Of a DNA stretch of 12,301 nucleotides, positions 8,387 through 12,301 are shown piece by piece (position 1 is the first letter of the stretch; each line of letters begins with the position of its first letter). The position numbers and the translations under genes are program-made. Location: assembly GCA_004802725.1 (NCBI GenBank), contig SGPM01000551.1:1-12301 (forward strand), in the 5' to 3' direction. Below the pieces are notes generated by a model that saw only the letters and a list, made by a program, of their open reading frames with translations, searched no databases and was not told where the DNA came from. This DNA comes from Antrodiella citrinella. Taxonomy: Eukaryota; Basidiomycota; Agaricomycetes; Polyporales; Steccherinaceae.

Positions 8387-8396
8387 TATTTATAAG
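8387..8396 (+). promoter_or_regulatory. TATA box of the 78-aa gene
   Basis: TATTTATAAG lies about 45 bp upstream of the ATG at 8438, which itself has A at -3. The close pairing of a good TATA and a good start context argues that the small downstream frame is a genuine gene. Confidence 0.55.
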
Positions 8397-8437
8397 AAGG
8401 GGGACGATCCCAAACCTCTCTTCAAACCTACGCAACC

Positions 8438-8734
8438 ATGACAAAGACACTTCTTGAACGAGAAAACAGCAGCGACCAGGCTCAGATACTCGAGGTCTAT
8501 TGCGCCCGCCTTTTCCCAGCCAGCCAAGCCAGACTAGCAAGGCGGAAGGTCGTCGCGCACGCCACCGGGAGGATTGTGTCGATACTTGTGAGTTATCGCT
8601 GTAGTCTTAAAATCTTCGACCCTAGGGGTTGACACAACGGGCTGTAGAACGCTGCAGGGGATGTGGCAGCATCAACACAAGACCATCGTTTGTTGTCAGT
8701 GGCCCAGGCTGTTGGAGGAATCTCGAGAACATGA
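8438..8734 (+). CDS. Small hypothetical protein, 2 exons (78 aa)
   Basis: Exon 1 is 8438-8587 (50 codons, beginning MTKTLLERENSSDQ) and exon 2 is 8648-8734 (28 codons, ending AVGGISRT), joined by a 60-bp phase-0 intron (GTGAGT...CTGTAG). The start context (A at -3) and a TATA element 45 bp upstream support it. The protein has an acidic/polar start, a basic centre (ARLARRKVVAHATGR) and an Ala/Gly-rich end. There is no signal peptide, no membrane span, and no C-terminal CAAX box as a mating pheromone would have. An alternative acceptor ten bases downstream (exon from 8658) would give a different 27-residue tail ending at 8741, for a 77-aa protein; I cannot decide between them from sequence alone. 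The family is not recognised. Confidence 0.5.
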
Positions 8735-8906
8735 ACAGTAGAATTTACCGTAAACAAAACAACACTCACAATGGATTATCTCGCTCATAATAACCCAGAT
8801 AGAGTCGAAAGTGGCTATGTTGTGTTGTCGCTGTCAAGGGATCGTTGACAGATGGTGTTGATGTCGCATTCCAGCGCATTCCCTTGCGATTGACCACCCG
8901 CGATCA

Positions 8907-9039
8907 CATCAGCAATTCCCCAAATGGTGCTTTTGGTGCTTTTTGGGTGCTTTTTGGTGCTTTAGACCGGCGCTTCTGCCGTTAAGCCCATATAAAGCAC
9001 TTGTCAAGCACGTAAAGCACCGTTCGGGAATTGCTGATG
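8907..9039. mobile_element. MITE-like element with terminal inverted repeats (133 bp)
   Basis: The first 14 bp, CATCAGCAATTCCC (8907-8920), are the exact reverse complement of the last 14 bp (9026-9039). With one mismatch and one gap the pairing extends inward through AA..GGTGCTTT on the left and AAAGCACC..TT on the right, about 27 bp per arm. The left half has four iterations of GGTGCTTT (8926, 8935, 8946, 8956); the right half has inverted copies (8994-9000 and 9014-9021), so the element could fold into a long hairpin. No coding capacity is present. A target duplication is not clear: AT/AT or the spaced GATCA on both flanks (8902-8906 and 9045-9049) are possible. A non-autonomous DNA transposon is the likeliest reading; a regulatory hairpin is the alternative. 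Confidence 0.55.
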
Positions 9040-9298
9040 CAGTGGATCATCTGGTCACAGAAATCGGAGTGTCCTGAGCCTGCAGAGCCTGTAGAAAGTG
9101 CTGTTTGACGACGCCAAATATTTATTTGTACGACAGCCTTTGGATTGCGCTTGACGATCTTTGACGACGACTTCGTACGCCATGCTGCGCTGGCAACAGC
9201 GATCCTGTCATTTCAACTGCGTATCTTCCCGCATCATATCATATCATATGGAAAAGATCAAACATGCATTACCATTCAATGTTCCTCGATTGACAAGA

Positions 9299-9304
9299 TA
9301 TAAA
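9299..9304 (+). promoter_or_regulatory. Candidate TATA box of the 480-aa gene
   Basis: TATAAA within AGATATAAATC lies about 208 bp upstream of the ATG at 9512. The distance is long but possible with a leader of about 170 nt. This is weak support only. Confidence 0.3.
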
Positions 9305-9511
9305 TCGATAGAGACGGACTAACGATGAAGAGGAATGGATCTGGACAGCATGAAGAAGTTCACGCGGTGAATGGATTAGCGCTCATAGAGATAAGATCAT
9401 ACGTCATAATGCGGACTCCAGCAACTTGCACGAGCAATTCTGCTCCTTGACCACGAGTCACGACCTTCATTCTCCTGATAACTACGAAGACATTGCTCTA
9501 CTTTTGTCGCG

Positions 9512-11117
9512 ATGAATCCTGACACAACACAATCGACGAACGAAACATCGCCGCCGAACACGGAAGAAGCCAAATCAATCATCTTCGCTCGTCTTCAGAA
9601 CGCGGTCAACTACAAACCACCTTCAGATACGCCTTCTGAGGCGACAAACGAAGCCATGGATACCTTACAAGGCAACGAAGTTGCAGCTTCAAAATCACAG
9701 CCAACAGTTGTTGAACGATTCTTGAGCGCGATGTATCTGAAGCCCAGGGACAGCAGGATCGAGTTTCCGCCGGCTCATTGGAAAGATGAACCGAATTCGA
9801 CCCCTAGTCCTGATCAAACACCTAGTGAGTGTCGAACAAATAATATTGAATACTCACTCTGACATCGCGTTAGCCACGAATACAGGAGACTCCGAACCGC
9901 TTGACACAAATGACGAGGGTCCCGAATTTGAAGACAACATTCCTCCCGCGCAGGCACCTGATCCCGAGTCGTTCGCGAACCGAATACACGCATTAATCGC
10001 GACTTTACCTCCCATCTTCTCTTCTAATCCTGCTTCTAGCTCTACTGCGGGGTCAGGCGATTCTATCGCACCTAACATGATCAGGGACCCAAAAATGATC
10101 TCGTTCCTGTCGTCGCCATCTGTCATGAACGGGTCTGCATCCAGCGGTCGGCAAAGCGTTTGGACGGTGTTGGATCGCCTCAAAGGGAGGCTTCCGGCAC
10201 CGGTAGAAAACAAAGGCACTGAGACGGATAGTGTACCGTTAGAGGAGACGGGACGGGAAGGGTTGGGGAAGGAGAAGGAGGAAAGCGACGATGATAGCTC
10301 TAGCATCATGCTTTATGGACCTCTGCTTCCAGGCGTTGATTCAGAGGTCGAGGTGGCAGAGTCCGAGCTAGTACAAGAAGATGAGGGGACGGCCCCCAAT
10401 GACTCCAAATCAGAGGAGAAGGAAAAGCCGCCAGGCGTGTGGCTGTTCAGGAAGAGGAAGGCTCCAGATGAACAGAAGAAGGATGGGCGAGTGCATGTTC
10501 GTGATACGAAGAACAAGCGCGTCTGGGTGCCGTCAGATACGAAGATATCTCTGGAGATAATGTGGTGGGGATATAGACTGTGAGTGAAACGCTTTTGTGG
10601 TCGATTCAGAGCGGTAACTCACATGGAATGTAGATATCTTCCACCACTCGTTCTCGAAATGTTGAGCAACAAGCAGTTAGAAGGTGCCAAACGAGCGGCG
10701 ATGATCACTACCGCTTTGAAATGGCTACTAGATCATGTTCCCGCCTTGATGGTCCCGCCCAACATGCGTCCTGCGCTCAAGCTATTGAAAGGACTTGTTC
10801 CATACCTCGGGTACATCGGAGGTCTCGTAGCATGGAGCTGGGGGTATATCAAGAAGTTCGACAAAGGTCTGCAAAATATATTGAGCTAGTAGCGTGAGAC
10901 GTGCTGATAGCCTTTGGATCTTGCAGGAAATGGTGTCACATTAACGGCAACCTGGCTCGCCACAGTCGTACTGGTTCCTGGGACATGGGAGGATTCTAAC
11001 TCTCCGAAGAGCGCCCCCACAGATACTAGGCGGAAATCCAACGATGCAACACCGTCATCTGCACTCGATACCGACGCTGCTGACTTTTCTCGGAAGTCAA
11101 CTGAAGCCACAGCCTAG
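9512..11117 (+). CDS. Hypothetical protein with hydrophobic C-terminal module, 4 exons (480 aa)
   Basis: Exons: 9512-9824, 9874-10579, 10634-10866, 10927-11117. The introns are 49, 54 and 60 bp, all GT-AG, and the frame closes at TAG 11115-11117. Residues 1 to about 285 are disordered and rich in Ser, Pro, Glu and Asp, with an acidic run near 240-280. A compact module follows at about 293-438. It starts with a basic segment (VWLFRKRK, then KNKRVWVPSDTKISLEIMWWGYRL), continues with YLPPLVLEML and a helical segment (QLEGAKRAAMITTALKWLLDHVP), and ends in two hydrophobic stretches, about 391-411 (with PYLGYIGGLVAWSWGYI) and 421-436 (LTATWLATVVLVPGTW). The tail 439-480 is Ser/Thr-rich. The module has the Trp/Gly-rich look of a conserved fungal domain, perhaps membrane-associated, but I cannot name it or assign a function. 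The start ATG has G at -3. Confidence 0.82.
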
Positions 11118-11284
11118 TGCACTCGTCACAGTCTGTATCACCTCCCACAATCTCGAGGATCTAGATGCTGGATATATACTTTACATCTTGTTGATCCGTT
11201 CGATGCGTAACGCATTGACCTTTCTCATCCGGGGAATTTATTGTAATCCTGTACATCGTTGCTTCATAAATTGTTTTTCATCAC

Positions 11285-11335
11285 CTTGTTGTAAATTAGT
11301 ATCAGCCGATAATGAACTTGGCAGGGACCACTTAC
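11285..11335 (-). other. Possible intron overlapping the stop codon of the HIT gene
   Basis: Minus strand: GTAAGT begins at 11335, inside the terminal CGG TAA. A TACTAAT branch-point-like sequence follows, and the first AG is in ACAACAAG, ending at 11285. Removing these 51 bp joins CG to GTGA, which again reads CGG TGA. Spliced or not, the protein ends in the same Arg followed by a stop codon (TAA or TGA). Confidence 0.45.
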
Positions 11336-12017
11336 CGATTACGCGCATCATCCTCATCCTTTGCAAAGACCTCCTTTAACCAGGTTGCTTCTTTCTCCAT
11401 GTCATCTAGCGTCCTCGGTTTCCTGTCTTCGTCTGCGTCGACCTTGATCGGTTCAGTCTTCTTGTCCAAACGCTCTTGCGAGTCCGTCTTGTTCGCCATT
11501 AGGTTCTTGGGAAGTGCCTGCTCAGCTTGTTCCAGAGCCGGATATATCTGATCATTTTGACCCGCGAATGGGTCTCCGGAAATCTTACGCGGTAACAGGT
11601 GAAAGTGGACATGAGGAACAGTCTGACCGGCTGCGACGCCATCCTACATGGCATATGTGCGCGTTTCAGTCTTCCTGCCTGATAGTAGCAATGACGTGAT
11701 ATCATACCTGGCATGCTATGGTCAGACCATCCGCTTTGTAAACGCGTTCGATTACGCTGCCAACACGCTGTACAAAATGCATGAGATCGGCTAATTCACC
11801 AGGCGCGAGGTCCTTGAGTCGTGGAACGACGCGTTGGGGAATAACAAGGACATCTGCGCATCAAAAGATATGTCAGGCGACATACGAGATCAAAGATACA
11901 TAAAAGTGCATTACGGCCTGGGAGGATAGGTTTGAGATTCACGATGGCAAAGGTTTGCGAGCTGTGATAGAATACCTGGCGCGAGACGTCTATCGTGGAG
12001 AACAAGTATCTGCTCAT
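11332..12017 (-). CDS. FHIT/Aph1-type HIT-family dinucleoside triphosphate hydrolase (186 aa)
   Basis: Histidine-triad enzyme expected to cleave Ap3A to AMP and ADP (bis(5'-adenosyl)-triphosphatase, the FHIT/Aph1/Hnt2 branch). Minus-strand exons: 12017-11915, 11853-11708, 11643-11332. The introns are 11854-11914 and 11644-11707. The first strand and loop, FAIVNLKPILPGHVLVIPQR, carries the nucleotide-contact Asn27. The segment QDGVAAGQTVPHVHFHLLPR holds the triad HVHFHLL at 94-100, with His96 the expected nucleophile; the spacing matches human FHIT. The QDG..AGQTV element separates this branch from HINT proteins. FAGQNDQIY follows the triad as in FHIT. The C-terminal part (about 125-186) is charged, a little longer than in human FHIT. 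The start context is good (A at -3). The stop TAA (11332-11334) overlaps a strong splice donor GTAAGT. The gene is convergent with the 480-aa gene. Confidence 0.95.
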
Positions 12018-12301
12018 GATTGGCTCATGCAGACCCGTGATACCACCAGATACTGGTCGTTATTGAACAAAAAGTAAAAGATTTGAAGGTATGACAGAAT
12101 CACGATGTCTAGATGACACACCGGCGACTGAGTGATTCTACCGTTGGTAGAAATGCAAGTAAGATATGAAGTAGTATTTAATATATTAACGCTCATACAA
12201 ACTGTGGTAAAATTTGATATATTGACAACTTGTAAGATGTATAGCAAAATCTTAAATGCTATCGCACATTTTATTGTTTGGTAAAACTTCAACTACTAAC
12301 A
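12018..12301. other. AT-rich region upstream of the HIT gene
   Basis: This edge of the window is visibly more AT-rich than the rest and holds the promoter of the HIT gene. A minus-strand 92-codon frame (12014-12292) overlaps the HIT start by four bases. It is built of AT-rich codons (Ile, Leu, Tyr, Phe, Asn) and looks non-coding. No RNA gene is visible. Confidence 0.45.

Larger units (their letters stand above)
8009..8437. promoter_or_regulatory. Divergent promoter region with a TATA element on each side
   Basis: This 429-bp stretch separates the starts of the 265-aa gene (-) and the 78-aa gene (+). TATATA at about 8068-8073 lies some 60 bp from the minus-strand ATG. ATTTATAAG at 8388-8396 lies about 45 bp from the plus-strand ATG. 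An open frame on the minus strand (8020-8373) has no ATG and covers the TATA element, so I treat it as chance. Confidence 0.5.
8735..9511. other. Intergenic region with a MITE-like element
   Basis: No protein or RNA gene is seen in this 777-bp stretch. It contains a short inverted repeat CTGTCAA/TTGACAG (8831-8851), the 133-bp inverted-repeat element (8907-9039, separate entry), a small ATATC microrepeat (about 9235-9250), and near its right end the likely promoter of the 480-aa gene, with TATAAA at 9299-9304 about 208 bp before its ATG. Confidence 0.55.

Noticed and set aside
9854..10309. 151-codon minus-strand frame
   Set aside because: Antisense shadow of exon 2 of the 480-aa gene, Ser-rich because the sense strand is acidic and Ser-rich.
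12014..12292. 92-codon minus-strand frame overlapping the HIT gene start by 4 bases
   Set aside because: It lies in AT-rich upstream sequence, with composition dominated by AT-rich codons; overlapping coupled starts are not expected in a fungal nuclear gene.
1..12301. CRISPR arrays, tRNA or rRNA genes, prophage or bacterial operons
   Set aside because: No spaced direct-repeat array, cloverleaf or rRNA-like segment was seen by eye, and the spliced gene structures show a fungal nuclear sequence.

Overview
The window looks like a gene-dense stretch of a filamentous basidiomycete nuclear genome, probably an Agaricomycete. The signs are many short (about 49-64 bp) GT-AG introns, a multi-intron P450 with micro-exons, short intergenic gaps, and long disordered Ser/Pro-rich proteins. 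There is no operon structure and there are no bacterial signals. I rebuilt seven protein-coding genes by hand-splicing; every intron used is GT-AG and every reading frame closes.

Left to right: (1) 1-718, mostly non-coding, with a possible relic of a minus-strand coding sequence. (2) 719-2824 (+), an intact 11-exon cytochrome P450 of 517 aa. (3) 2825-3406, the gap between two convergent genes, holding what looks like a tiny retro-insertion with a poly(A) tail and a 15-bp target duplication. (4) 3407-5218 (-), an intronless 603-aa disordered protein with a SUMO-interaction-like motif and a Gln/Met-rich tract. (5) 5930-6595 (-), a 182-aa basic protein whose two introns both keep the frame open if retained. 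(6) 7153-8008 (-), a 265-aa protein of unknown function. (7) 8438-8734 (+), a small two-exon gene of 78 aa, divergent from the previous one. (8) 8735-9511, intergenic, carrying a 133-bp terminal-inverted-repeat element (MITE-like). (9) 9512-11117 (+), a 480-aa protein with a disordered N-terminal half and a compact hydrophobic C-terminal module. (10) 11332-12017 (-), a FHIT/Aph1-type HIT-family dinucleoside triphosphate hydrolase, the most firmly identified gene besides the P450. (11) 12018-12301, AT-rich and apparently empty.

The genes do not form an obvious pathway. One P450 with no backbone synthase beside it is not a biosynthetic cluster, and the others look like housekeeping or lineage-specific genes. 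I did not find a convincing new multi-gene system. The features most worth a second look are the MITE-like hairpin element, the short retro-insertion, the frame-neutral introns of the 182-aa gene, the stop codon of the HIT gene that overlaps a splice donor, and the P450 micro-exons.
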